Shown here one piece after another: positions 8,075-16,190 of a stretch of 64,000 bases of DNA. Each line of letters opens with the position of its first letter. Position 1 is the stretch's first letter. The stretch covers positions 23,759 to 87,758 of the forward strand of contig JAXGMN010000052.1 in the NCBI GenBank assembly GCA_040768665.1, written 5' to 3'. The notes under the pieces are model-generated. The model was not told where the DNA came from. It saw only the letters and a list, made by a program, of their open reading frames with translations, and made no database searches. Source of the stretch: JABWBD01 sp040768665. Lineage in GTDB: Bacteria; Planctomycetota; Planctomycetia; Pirellulales; Thermoguttaceae. Position numbers and translations under genes: made by a program.

Positions 8075-8599
8075 CAAAGCACGATCGAGGCCCATCTCGG
8101 CTGGACTTGGCGCGACGCCCTCGGCGACGCCGTCGTTGTCGACAGCAACCGCCTCGCCTACCGGCGTGACCTCCCCGATGGCGACGTGCTCGGCAAGGCC
8201 GATGCCATCTGGCACTCCCACGGCAACGTCCTCGCTGCCGGCGAAAATCTCCTCCTCCAGCTCGATGCCCTCGAGCAATCACTCTTCGGCGCCACATTCC
8301 CGATCGCTCTCGACCGAGTGAAAGCCATCCTGATCACCAACCGCAACTCGGCCGGCGCCGCTTGCCTCTCCGTGGGCGGCGCAGTCGCCGACGAGTGGAG
8401 CGAGCCGTTCGGCATGTTCGGCGACACGGTCAAAGTGATGCCCGGCAGCCCCTTGCTGCTAGCCAACGTCCTGGACGGCTGGCCCGTCCTTCCCTCCGCC
8501 GCCACCCTTCAAATCACGGCAACGGACGGCGAAGTCGCATTCGACATCGCCATTCTCGGAACGCTCCAGAAAACCCCGCCGACCTCCGGCGTCGGATAG
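8060..8599 (+). CDS. Putative virion structural protein
   Basis: 179 residues from the ATG at 8060, which has GAGGA upstream; the frame is open further 5' only through the inserted palindrome. The protein is beta-rich with the pattern PGSPLLLANVLDGWPVLPS followed by TLQITATDGEVAFDIAILGT. This resembles the PGG...G-Y.V...L.I.N..G...YDI.IIGT ending of many small phage structural proteins. I infer a tail or capsid-surface role from this pattern and from the neighbours. The gene's first five codons are duplicated 124 bases upstream, at the ATGA overlap with the preceding gene. Confidence 0.5.
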   Translation: MTTHLQSTIEAHLGWTWRDALGDAVVVDSNRLAYRRDLPDGDVLGKADAIWHSHGNVLAAGENLLLQLDALEQSLFGATFPIALDRVKAILITNRNSAGAACLSVGGAVADEWSEPFGMFGDTVKVMPGSPLLLANVLDGWPVLPSAATLQITATDGEVAFDIAILGTLQKTPPTSGVG

Positions 8600-8673
8600 C
8601 TGAGAGCGGAGGGTCGAGAGCCAAAGTCGACGGCTCCACACTCCCTTTGCGCGAACTTTCGACCCTTCCTTTT

Positions 8674-8708
8674 CCTCTGTCCCTCACCCCTCACCCCTCA
8701 ACCCTCCC
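8674..8708. repeat. CCCTCAC-type 7-bp repeats abutting a start codon
   Basis: About five heptamers (CCTCTGT, CCCTCAC, CCCTCAC, CCCTCAA, CCCTCCC) run directly into the ATG at 8709; no Shine-Dalgarno is present. Confidence 0.75.
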
Positions 8709-9551
8709 ATGTCCACTCCCTTCCAAGAACTCGCCGGCTCCCCGATCGAACACTACGACCTCGACGGCTTCCGTGCCGAGCGCCAATTCATCATCGCCTG
8801 GACCGACCGCGACGCCTTCGCCGCCGACGTGCTCGGCCTGGCCCTTGAGCACGGCGGGCGGACCTGGGCGACCTACCCGGGCAAGTCCTCGGTCTTCGCC
8901 GTCCGTCTCCGCTTCGAGCCGTTCGATCCGGGCAGCCTCGACCTGCAGCAGTTCTCCGATTTCACCGGCGATCTCAACGGCTACACGTCCGGCTTCGCCA
9001 AGGCGACGATCGAGTACCGCACAATCCCTCCCCGCGATCGGCCCGACGGTCCGGAAAACGAAACGGGCACGCAGCTCACCTACCGCATGGCGTATTCCGC
9101 AATGGAGGAGCCGATCACGCCCCGCGGCTGGTTCTGGTCCGACAACCTCGCCGCCGCGCCCGACGACCTCCAGCTCGTCAAAGTCATTCCCGCGACGGAG
9201 CATCGCCTCACGTGGCACCAGGTGATCAACCCGCCCTGGGACGCAATCCGTCAGCTCCAGGGCACGGTGAACGCCGTGGAGATGCTCGGCTGCCCGCCGG
9301 GCACGCTTCTCTTCGTCGGCGCCGAGGCAAATAAGCTCTTTCGCGCCACGTTCGACGCCGGCGCATCGGAGTTCTGCTGGCAGATCGCCTATCTCTTCCG
9401 CGAGAAGGCGATCAAGCAGGGCTCGCAAGTCTTCGGATGGAACCATGCCTATCGCGACGATCCGCCCGGTTGGACTCAGCTCACCAACGGCACCGGTCCG
9501 CTCTACGACGCATCCGACTTTACCTCTTTGTTCCAATCGGCAACCCCATGA
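8709..9551 (+). CDS. Phage-cassette protein of unknown function, 280 aa
   Basis: 280 residues, not recognised with certainty. It has no signal peptide or membrane segment and is rich in aromatic and acidic residues (DLDGFRAERQFIIAWTDRD; YPGKSSVFAVRLRFEPFDPG). Near the end is FREKAIKQGSQVFGWNHAYRDDPPGW. A WNH-x-R ending after an FR-EK motif is found in baseplate or tail-associated proteins of some phages, but I cannot name a family. It overlaps the next gene by ATGA, so the two are translationally coupled. Because it follows the tail-terminator and structural genes, a tail or baseplate role is the simplest guess. Confidence 0.5.
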   Translation: MSTPFQELAGSPIEHYDLDGFRAERQFIIAWTDRDAFAADVLGLALEHGGRTWATYPGKSSVFAVRLRFEPFDPGSLDLQQFSDFTGDLNGYTSGFAKATIEYRTIPPRDRPDGPENETGTQLTYRMAYSAMEEPITPRGWFWSDNLAAAPDDLQLVKVIPATEHRLTWHQVINPPWDAIRQLQGTVNAVEMLGCPPGTLLFVGAEANKLFRATFDAGASEFCWQIAYLFREKAIKQGSQVFGWNHAYRDDPPGWTQLTNGTGPLYDASDFTSLFQSATP

Positions 9552-11431
9552 CCGTGCCCCTCTTCCTCCTCGGCTTTCCCAACGACCTCGGCGGGGCCAA
9601 TACCGAGTCCTGGCACACGCTCCGCCTCTGGCGGCAATACGGTCTCGACGTCACCGTGATCCCAACCTGGCAGCCCGATCCTTTCTGGACCCTCCGACTT
9701 CAATCCGCCGGCTGCCGCGTCGCCTCGCCGACTCCCGGCCGACTCGCCGAAGTCCCCGACCTTCCCGGCGCTACAGTCGTCTCCTTCTGCAACTCGCGAT
9801 TCCTCCGCCATGCCGACAAGTTCCGAAAGCTCGGCTGCCGAATCGTTTGGGTGAACTGCATGACCTGGCTCTCCGCCGAGGAAAGGCTATTCTCCCGCCG
9901 CCACGGACCTTTCGACGCCTATGTCTTCCAGAGCCGCTACCAACGCTCACAGCTCCTGCCTCAGCTCCGCCGCTACGGCGTCCAGGACCGCCAGTGCCAT
10001 CTGATCCACGGCGCATTCTGGCCCGACGATTATCCCTTCCGCCCTCGCCCCCATTTGCCAGGTACTCATCTTGTGATCGGCCGCATCAGTCGCCCCTCGC
10101 CCGACAAATTCGCTGCCGACACCTGGTCGGTCTACGGCAGCGTCCGCCATCCGATCCGGGCGCGAGTGCTCGGCTGGGACCCGGCGGTCGAAGACAAGCT
10201 CGGCCGCCCTCCTCGCTGGGCCGAATGCCTTCTGCCCGGTTCCGAGCCGCCCGCCAACTTCTATGCCTCACTTCACGTGATGGTCCAGCTCAGCGGAGGC
10301 GCCGAAGAGAACTGGCCCCGCTCCGCACTCGAAGCCATGTCTGCCGGCGTGCCCATCATCGCCGAGAACCGCTGGGGCTGGCGCGAGATGATCCGCCACG
10401 GCGAAACCGGCTTCCTCTGCGACACCCGCGACGAGATCGTCCGCACCATCGAACGCCTTGCCTCAGACGAACGGCTCCGCCTCGCCATCGCCCACTCCGC
10501 TCGCAACCGCCTCCTCCAACAGCTCGCCGCCCCCCAGACAATCGCAACCGCCTGGCGCCACATCCTTCGCCCCGTTCACCAGCTAGCCAAGCCGCAAACC
10601 ATCCCAAGCAGTGTCTCGCCGCCATACTCGACGCTCCCCCACCGAACCACCCATCCAACTCCCTCAACCCTTCCCTCCCCTCTGGCTCTCAACTCTCAAC
10701 CCTCGGCTCTCAACTCAAAAATCGCTGCCGTCTGCTGCACCTATCGCCGCCCAAGACAACTCGGCCATCTCATCCAGTGTTTCCTCAAACAAGACTACCC
10801 GCGGTCCCGGCGCGAGCTGGTCATCCTCGACGACGCCGGCCAGTACGACGATCAACAAGGCGATGGCTGGCGGCTCGTCTCGGTCCCCGAGCGCTACCCG
10901 ACTCTCGGCGAAAAGCGCAACGCCGCCGCGGCTCTCGTCTCTGCCGACGTCGATGCCCTGGCCGTCTGGGACGACGACGATCTCTACCTGCCCTGGGCGC
11001 TCCGCGCCTCGGTGGCCGCTCTCTCGCAAGCCCCCTGGTCGCGTCCCGGCCTCGTGCTTCACCAGCAACCCGGCGGCGCCCTGCGCCGGCACAAAACCGG
11101 CGGACTCTTCCACGGCGGTTGGGCTTACTCGCGCGACGTGTTCAATCGCCTCGGCGGCTACGCCCCGATGAACAATGGCGAAGACCAGCAGTTCGCCCGC
11201 CGCATGATCGAAGCCGGCGTCCGATGGGCCGACCCGGTCGAACTCGGCTTCCAGCCGTTCTACATCTACCGCCTCAACGAATCCGCCGGCTATCACCTCT
11301 CCAACCTCGGCCCGCAGGGCTACGAAAAGCTTGCCGCCACGCCGCACGAGCGCAGCCAATTGGTCATCGCCTGGCCTCGCGACTACACCCGTCCCCGCAT
11401 CTTGCCCGGCATCCACGAAAGGGTCTTCTGA
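9548..11431 (+). CDS. Double glycosyltransferase: GT4-type plus GT2-type fusion
   Basis: 627 residues from the ATG at 9548 (ATGA overlap with the preceding stop). Residues 1-350 form a GT-B glycosyltransferase of family GT4: an N-terminal half, then a nucleotide-sugar half with the E-x7-E region LEAMSAGVPIIAENRWGW near residue 260 and GETGFLC. Residues about 390-627 are a GT-A fold GT2 enzyme: VCCTYRRPRQL, VILDDAG, the metal-binding acidic cluster VWDDDDLYLP near 475, and a C-terminal EDQQF acid. The linker at 369-390 is Pro/Ser/Leu-rich and is encoded by nine 7-bp repeats like those in nearby spacers. It could glycosylate virion proteins or modify the host envelope; the sugar is unknown. Confidence 0.75.
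   Translation: MTVPLFLLGFPNDLGGANTESWHTLRLWRQYGLDVTVIPTWQPDPFWTLRLQSAGCRVASPTPGRLAEVPDLPGATVVSFCNSRFLRHADKFRKLGCRIVWVNCMTWLSAEERLFSRRHGPFDAYVFQSRYQRSQLLPQLRRYGVQDRQCHLIHGAFWPDDYPFRPRPHLPGTHLVIGRISRPSPDKFAADTWSVYGSVRHPIRARVLGWDPAVEDKLGRPPRWAECLLPGSEPPANFYASLHVMVQLSGGAEENWPRSALEAMSAGVPIIAENRWGWREMIRHGETGFLCDTRDEIVRTIERLASDERLRLAIAHSARNRLLQQLAAPQTIATAWRHILRPVHQLAKPQTIPSSVSPPYSTLPHRTTHPTPSTLPSPLALNSQPSALNSKIAAVCCTYRRPRQLGHLIQCFLKQDYPRSRRELVILDDAGQYDDQQGDGWRLVSVPERYPTLGEKRNAAAALVSADVDALAVWDDDDLYLPWALRASVAALSQAPWSRPGLVLHQQPGGALRRHKTGGLFHGGWAYSRDVFNRLGGYAPMNNGEDQQFARRMIEAGVRWADPVELGFQPFYIYRLNESAGYHLSNLGPQGYEKLAATPHERSQLVIAWPRDYTRPRILPGIHERVF
10654..10716. repeat. Nine 7-bp repeats inside the glycosyltransferase fusion
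   Basis: CCAACTC, CCTCAAC, CCTTCCC, TCCCCTC, TGGCTCT, CAACTCT, CAACCCT, CGGCTCT, CAACTCA: 63 bases, exactly 21 codons, at the junction of the two enzyme domains. Confidence 0.8.
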
Positions 11432-11670
11432 TGCGCGTTCGACTTCTCCGCCCCGTCGACGCCCCCGGCCCCACGGGCATTCTCCTCGGCCGTCTCGCCC
11501 CCCACTCCTGCGTCGACGCCGTCCAGCAGTGCCTCAACTGGGACCACCCCACTGTTGCCTCCCACGCCTCCGTACAGTTCGACACCCACCGCATCGTCGA
11601 CACCATCCTCCTCGCCCTCGACGCTGCGCGCCGCCGACCCACTTGCCTTCGGCCGTCAACTCAGGCATAA
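11431..11670 (+). CDS. Small protein at the end of the phage-like cassette
   Basis: 79 residues, starting within the stop of the glycosyltransferase gene (TGATG). It is not recognised. The first 45 residues are compact (RLLRPVDAPGPTGILLGRL, then APHSCVDAVQQCLNW), and the end is Arg/Pro-rich and probably disordered. Translational coupling to the glycosyltransferase suggests it belongs to the cassette. It is the last plus-strand frame before a repeat-filled spacer. Confidence 0.5.
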   Translation: MRVRLLRPVDAPGPTGILLGRLAPHSCVDAVQQCLNWDHPTVASHASVQFDTHRIVDTILLALDAARRRPTCLRPSTQA

Positions 11671-11683
11671 ACGAGGGGTTGCC

Positions 11684-11885
11684 GCGCGTGTGCCACTGCT
11701 TGGAGTCGAATCGGTCTTCCATTGCCAAACGGCCTACCACGACTCCAAGCAGTGCGGACGTTACCAACCGGCCGGCACTGCGCGGGTGCCACTTCGGAGT
11801 CGAATCGGTCTTCCATTGCCAAACGGCCCACCACGACTCCAAGCAGTGCGGGCGCCACCAACCGGCCGGCTGCACTGCTTGGGAT
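11684..11885. repeat. Two 94-bp tandem hairpin repeats plus a related half
   Basis: The unit starting at 11702 repeats at 11796 with 94-base periodicity. The first copy has perfect arms CACTGCTTGGAGTCG and CGACTCCAAGCAGTG. A third, related arm (CACTGCTTGGGATGG) starts near 11872. These fill most of the 11671-11973 spacer; no gene is seen there. Confidence 0.8.
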
Positions 11886-11973
11886 GGTGGCGAGTCCGCT
11901 CGCATGGTAAACCGGTTCCATCCCAAGCTGGCACACCGGCACAAGGCCTGACTTCACAAGGAGCATCCCACTC

Positions 11974-13770
11974 ATGCAAGAACCCACCGCCGGCTTCACC
12001 ACTCTCGACGGTGTTGTCCTGATCGGCTATCTCGTCGGCGTCACCGCCTTCGGCCTCTGGATGGCTCGCAAGGTCCACACCAGCGGCGGCTATTTCCTCG
12101 GCGAGCGCCGCCTGCCCTGGTGGGTGATGGTCGGCCAGGCGTTCAGCACCGGCACCAACGCCGAAAATCCCGTCGCCCAGACGGGCGCCTCGTTCCAGGC
12201 CGGCTTCGCCACCATCTGGTATCAGTGGAAGAACATGCTCATCACGCCGTTCTACTGGCTGATGGCCCCGTGGTACCGCCGCAGCGAACGGACCACGGTC
12301 GGCGAGATCATCGAAGACCGCTACGGCCGCGGACTGGGCCTCGTCTACACGCTCTTCGCCATTTCGTTCTTCGTCTTCAACCAGGGCGCGATGCTCAAGG
12401 GAGCCGGCAAGATCATCGCCGTGGCAACCGGCGGAGAGATCATCTCGCCCAACGGCGTCGTCCTGGCCATGACCGTCGCCTTCGTCCTCTACAGCTTCTT
12501 CGGCGGGCTGATCGCCGCCGCCTACAACGACTTCATCCAGGGCTTCCTCATCATTCTCCTCTCCTTCATCCTCATCCCTTCCGGCTTGATCGCGATCGGC
12601 GGCTTCACCGGCTTGCGCGCGAGCGTGCCGGAAAACTTCTTCGATCTCTACAGCGAGGTCAGCGGGCTCGACGCCTTCACGATCGCCATGCTCACGCTCA
12701 ACGGCCTGGTCGGCATTACCGCCCAGCCCCACATCCTCACGATGAACGCTACCGGACGCACCGAACGCGCCGGCCGCATCGGCCAGACCTACGGTTCGCT
12801 CGTCAAACGCTTCTGCACGATCGGCTGGGCGCTGACCGGCCTGATCGTTGCCGCCCTGGTACTCCAGCACGGGGCGGTCCTTGAGGACAAGGAACACGCC
12901 TTCGGCTATGCCAGCCTCCACCTGCTCCGCCCGGGCTTCACCGGCCTGATGGTCGCCTGCGTGCTGGCGGCCAACATGTCGACCTGCTCCACCTTCATGG
13001 TCAACACCGGCGCCCTGTTCACCCAGAACATCTACCGCGACTACTTCAACCATTCGGCCAGCGACCGGCGACTCCTCTGGATCGGCCGGTTCTCCGGCCT
13101 CTCGCTGACGATCTTCGGCGTCCTCTTCGCTCTCATCGTCGACCAGGTCCTCCAGGCCTTCCTCTTCACCGAGACGATCGCCGCCCTGATGGGCATCATG
13201 TTTCTCGGCGGCGTCCTCTGGAAGCGCGCGAACCGCTACGGCGCCTGGGCCGGCACGATCGGCTCTTTCGCCGCCTACTACGCCGCCAACTTCCTCATGA
13301 CCTGCCGTTTCGACGGCCAACTCCCCTCCACCCTCCGCGAAGCCTTCCACCACCTGTCCACGGCCATCCAGACCGACTCGCTCCCCGCTCTGCTCGGCAC
13401 GGGCCAGTGGCAGTTGGTCTACAAGTGGACCCCCGGCTCGTTCGGCTTCGCCATGCTCCTCGGCTTTGGCGCATTCATCCTGTTCAGCCTCCTGACGCCC
13501 CGCGAAGACCCCCAGCGGATCGCCGAATTCTTCGACAAGCTGCGGCGATCCTCCGACCACGAGGCGATGCCCGGAACCGGTCCCAAACCCTTGGCGGCCG
13601 AGCGGGGACAAGACCTCCTACTGGTCGATCTCCCCGGCTGGTTCACGGCCGAACGATGGCACAACTTCTTCCATCGCTACCGCGAAGACCTCATCGGCTT
13701 CGCGCTGGCCTGGGCAACCGTCGCCCTGCTCGTCTTCTCCGCCTGGCTGCTGATGCAAGTCGGCAGGTAA
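11974..13770 (+). CDS. Sodium:solute symporter family protein (SSS)
   Basis: 598 residues with a strong AAGGAG site nine bases before the ATG. The chain has about 13 hydrophobic segments from residue 10 to 510 and a last one at the C-terminus, as in SSS transporters. Family traits include SGGYFLGERRLPWW after the first helix, QAFSTGTNAENPVAQTG in the second helix region, and GGLIAAAYNDFIQG. A soluble insert sits before the last helix. Members co-transport sugars, amino acids, nucleosides or organic acids with sodium across the inner membrane; the substrate cannot be read from this sequence. It is alone on its strand. Confidence 0.85.
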   Translation: MQEPTAGFTTLDGVVLIGYLVGVTAFGLWMARKVHTSGGYFLGERRLPWWVMVGQAFSTGTNAENPVAQTGASFQAGFATIWYQWKNMLITPFYWLMAPWYRRSERTTVGEIIEDRYGRGLGLVYTLFAISFFVFNQGAMLKGAGKIIAVATGGEIISPNGVVLAMTVAFVLYSFFGGLIAAAYNDFIQGFLIILLSFILIPSGLIAIGGFTGLRASVPENFFDLYSEVSGLDAFTIAMLTLNGLVGITAQPHILTMNATGRTERAGRIGQTYGSLVKRFCTIGWALTGLIVAALVLQHGAVLEDKEHAFGYASLHLLRPGFTGLMVACVLAANMSTCSTFMVNTGALFTQNIYRDYFNHSASDRRLLWIGRFSGLSLTIFGVLFALIVDQVLQAFLFTETIAALMGIMFLGGVLWKRANRYGAWAGTIGSFAAYYAANFLMTCRFDGQLPSTLREAFHHLSTAIQTDSLPALLGTGQWQLVYKWTPGSFGFAMLLGFGAFILFSLLTPREDPQRIAEFFDKLRRSSDHEAMPGTGPKPLAAERGQDLLLVDLPGWFTAERWHNFFHRYREDLIGFALAWATVALLVFSAWLLMQVGR

Positions 13771-13801
13771 CAAGAATTGCCGCAAGAGCAACAGAAGACT
13801 T

Positions 13802-13929
13802 TGAACAGGAGGAAACGGAGACAACCGAGAACACTCAACCACCCGCCAAGATTTCAAGAGGCTCAGCAGCCCGGCTGCTGGCGGGTCATTGAGGATATGC
13901 TCTCCGTTGCCTCGGTTTCCTCCTGTTCG
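13802..13929. repeat. Imperfect inverted repeat GAACAGGAGGAAAC
   Basis: GAACAGGAGGAAAC starts near 13802 and its inverse GTTTCCTCCTGTTC ends near 13929, with further pairing inside (CGGAGACAACCGAGA against CTCCGTTGCCTCGG). An AGCAGCCCGGCTGCT motif lies in the loop. It separates two convergent genes. Confidence 0.65.
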
Positions 13930-13932
13930 CTT

Positions 13933-14805
13933 TTATTCCTTTTCCTTTTCTTTCTCTTCCTTCTCTTGTTCCTTCTCCTCGACCTTCTCCTCTTCGTGTC
14001 CTCCCCTCCTGGCCTTCTTCTCAACCTTCCCCAGCGGCTCCGCGAGCGTGAGGTTCATTTCATACACCTGCAACACCTGCGGCGTAATCAATCCGCCGGT
14101 TGCTTCCACCTTGTCGCCTTTCTTCGCCAGCCGATACAGCGCAGCCCCCGCGATATCGACCTCCACCACCGCGTCCTCCGCCACCTCCACCTTGAGCGTC
14201 GCCTTGAAATAGTTGTTCGGCACAGCGACGATCAGCTTTCCGTTCTTCGCACTGGTGATCTGGCCGGCGATCTGAAAAGGCTCGAATCCGGCGCCGCTCG
14301 CCGCGCGCTGGCCGCCCTCGGCCTTTTCCGCCGGCGCCTGAAGGCCCTCGCCGGCCGCGAACGCGCCGGCCCCCTCGGGAAATGCGCCGACCGTGTGGGC
14401 TTCGTCCGGCGTGAAAATCTTCAGCTTCGTGATCTTTCCCTCCACCCGGTTCTGGTGCTTGTTCACCTGGGCGGTAAACGACACGAACTGGCGCGGCGAC
14501 AGGAATTCCGGCGTTGCCGTGGCAAGCACTCTCACCTCGCTGGTGGGCAGGATCTGCAACAACCACTTCTGGCCGCTGTCGCTGGTAACCTGCATCCTCC
14601 CCAGAGCAACCCCGTCGACGGTCCCGAACGCCGCGCCCGACGGAAGGTTCGGCTGCTCCGCCCGCCATCCGCGGCGATCCCGCTGCTGCCGATTGCCGTA
14701 CGGCGCCCGCCCCGGAAATTGCGCGCGGGCAATCTCAACGCCCAAAACGAACAGTCCGCCCGCCAACAGTGCCAGACCCAAGGCTCTTCTTTTCCGACCC
14801 AACAT
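13933..14805 (-). CDS. Secreted planctomycete protein with charged C-terminal tail
   Basis: 290 residues, start supported by GGGAGG about eight bases upstream. A signal peptide is clear (LALLAGGLFVLGVEIARA, cleavage after about residue 28). The mature part (60-240) has two repeats of a beta-rich module: GTVDGVALGRMQV...WLLQILPTSEVRVLATATPEFL and QITSAKNGKLIVAVP...ATLKVEVAEDAVVEVDI. The last 35 residues are almost only Lys and Glu (EEKVEEKEQEKEEKEKEKE), a low-complexity tail. I do not recognise an enzyme. It is probably periplasmic or envelope-bound. It runs convergently with the symporter. Confidence 0.6.
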   Translation of the reverse strand: MLGRKRRALGLALLAGGLFVLGVEIARAQFPGRAPYGNRQQRDRRGWRAEQPNLPSGAAFGTVDGVALGRMQVTSDSGQKWLLQILPTSEVRVLATATPEFLSPRQFVSFTAQVNKHQNRVEGKITKLKIFTPDEAHTVGAFPEGAGAFAAGEGLQAPAEKAEGGQRAASGAGFEPFQIAGQITSAKNGKLIVAVPNNYFKATLKVEVAEDAVVEVDIAGAALYRLAKKGDKVEATGGLITPQVLQVYEMNLTLAEPLGKVEKKARRGGHEEEKVEEKEQEKEEKEKEKE

Positions 14806-15000
14806 GACAAACCTCCCTCAAAAGACCCGTACCGCCGGACGCCTCTCTCTCCAGCCTAACCGCTTAACGGCTACGTGAACAGCAAGCGGGGTCGGCTGGC
14901 CCGATCCTTTCCCGGTCCCCCCTTGTCTCTTACAATGATGGTTTCCGCACGATGCCCCAGACTGCCACTTCGACAATCTTCGACTTCGCGAGCCGCCCTT

Positions 15001-15801
15001 ATGTCCTCCCCTTCAGGTCCCATCACCGTACCGAAATTCGTCGGCATGAAAGCGGCCGGCCAGAAGATCACGATGCTCACCGCCTACGATTTTCCCACGG
15101 CCGCCCTGGTCGACAGCGCGGGCGTGGAGGGAATCCTCGTCGGCGACACTCTCGGGATGATCGTGCAGGGGCATCCGACCACGCTGCCGGTCACACTCGA
15201 CCAGATGATCTACCACGCCGAAATCGTCGGTCGCGCAACTCGCCACGCCCTGGTCGTCGTCGACATGCCGTTTCCTGCCTGCAACCTGGGTATTCATCGC
15301 GCCGTCGAAGCGGCCGCTCGCATTCTCAAGGAAACTCGCTGCCGGGCAGTCAAGTTGGAAGGCGGGGCGGATCAAGCGGAAGTGATCGCCGCGATGGTCT
15401 CGGCGGGAATTCCCGTGATGGCCCACTGCGGGCTGCGGCCGCAAAGCATCCACCAGATGGGCGGCTACAGCGTCCAGCGCGATCGCGAGCGGCTCCTGCA
15501 CGACGCAGCCGCCGTCCAGCAGGCCGGCGCCTTCGCCGTCGTCCTTGAATGCATCCCCGCAGACGTCGCTCGCGACATCACCGCCTCGCTCACGATCCCG
15601 ACAATCGGGATCGGCGCCGGCACCGACTGCGACGGCCAGGTCCTCGTGTTGCACGATATGCTCGGCCTGACGACCGGACGCGTACCCCGCCACGTCAAGC
15701 CCTATGCCGATCTCAAGCAGCCGTTCGTTGCCGCCGTCGCCCAATACCGCGACGAAGTCCGCAACGGCACATTCCCCGGCCCCGACCAGACCTTCCGCTA
15801 A
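15001..15801 (+). CDS. panB: 3-methyl-2-oxobutanoate hydroxymethyltransferase
   Basis: 266 residues. PanB transfers a hydroxymethyl group from 5,10-methylene-tetrahydrofolate to 3-methyl-2-oxobutanoate, giving ketopantoate, the first committed step of pantothenate and CoA synthesis in the cytosol. The family signatures are present: KITMLTAYDFPTAALVDSAG, the metal-binding GILVGDTLGMIVQGH, VVDMPFPAC, RAVKLEGG, MAHCGLRPQ and GIGAGTDCDGQVLVLHD. The ATG at 15001 gives the usual length; the open frame extends upstream without homology, and an internal Met16 is also possible. No other pan gene is adjacent. A perfect hairpin follows two bases after the stop. Confidence 0.95.
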   Translation: MSSPSGPITVPKFVGMKAAGQKITMLTAYDFPTAALVDSAGVEGILVGDTLGMIVQGHPTTLPVTLDQMIYHAEIVGRATRHALVVVDMPFPACNLGIHRAVEAAARILKETRCRAVKLEGGADQAEVIAAMVSAGIPVMAHCGLRPQSIHQMGGYSVQRDRERLLHDAAAVQQAGAFAVVLECIPADVARDITASLTIPTIGIGAGTDCDGQVLVLHDMLGLTTGRVPRHVKPYADLKQPFVAAVAQYRDEVRNGTFPGPDQTFR

Positions 15802-15802
15802 G

Positions 15803-15838
15803 CAACAGCCCGGCTGCTTCCGAGCAGCCGGGCTGTTG
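15803..15838 (+). terminator. Hairpin after panB
   Basis: Perfect 15-bp stem CAACAGCCCGGCTGC / GCAGCCGGGCTGTTG with a 6-base loop, directly after the stop. No T tract follows. A truncated half of a subfamily A palindrome (AAAATGTGCCTGTTCCC) lies at 15846-15862. Confidence 0.55.
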
Positions 15839-15880
15839 AAGCTCAAAATGTGCCTGTTCCCTCCCCGTGTAAACGGCTCG

Positions 15881-16141
15881 TCAGAGCGGCCTCCGGCGAA
15901 ATTGCCGCCAGATCAACAGCACGATCACCCCCCCGATGATCGCGCCGAGAAAACCGGCCGGCCGGAACTCTCCCTGAAATCCGCCAAAAAAGAGGCTTCC
16001 CAGAAATCCGCCCATCACAGAACCCGCGATCCCCAGGAGAATCGTTCCCAGGCATCCCATCGGATCGCGCCCCGGGACAATGAGCCGCGCAATGGCTCCG
16101 ACGAACAGCCCGAAGATGATCCAGACCAGCAGGTTTACCAT
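15881..16141 (-). CDS. GlsB/YeaQ/YmgE family stress-response membrane protein
   Basis: 86 residues with an AAAGGAGC site. The protein is almost wholly membrane: three hydrophobic segments separated by short loops, with the family patterns LVWIIFGLFVGAIARLIVPG, MGCLGTILLGIAGSVMGGFLG and FLGAIIGGVIVLLIW. The ending is Arg-rich (RQFRRRPL). Homologues are small inner-membrane proteins linked to envelope or general stress; the mechanism is unknown. It is the last gene of a probable minus-strand operon with the PDZ protein and ChaN. Confidence 0.9.
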   Translation of the reverse strand: MVNLLVWIIFGLFVGAIARLIVPGRDPMGCLGTILLGIAGSVMGGFLGSLFFGGFQGEFRPAGFLGAIIGGVIVLLIWRQFRRRPL

Positions 16142-16190
16142 CCGTCGGCTCCTTTCACTTCAGCGGCGTAACTGGGAAGCGGTTTGTCCA

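Noticed and set aside
11684..11885. Possible CRISPR-like repeat pair
   Set aside because: The 94-bp units are hairpins repeated only twice, with no spacers and no cas genes.
11761..13611. 616-codon minus-strand open frame opposite the symporter
   Set aside because: Composition is Glu/Gly/Asp/Arg-rich with no domain; it mirrors the high-GC symporter gene, whose protein has clear membrane helices and a ribosome site.
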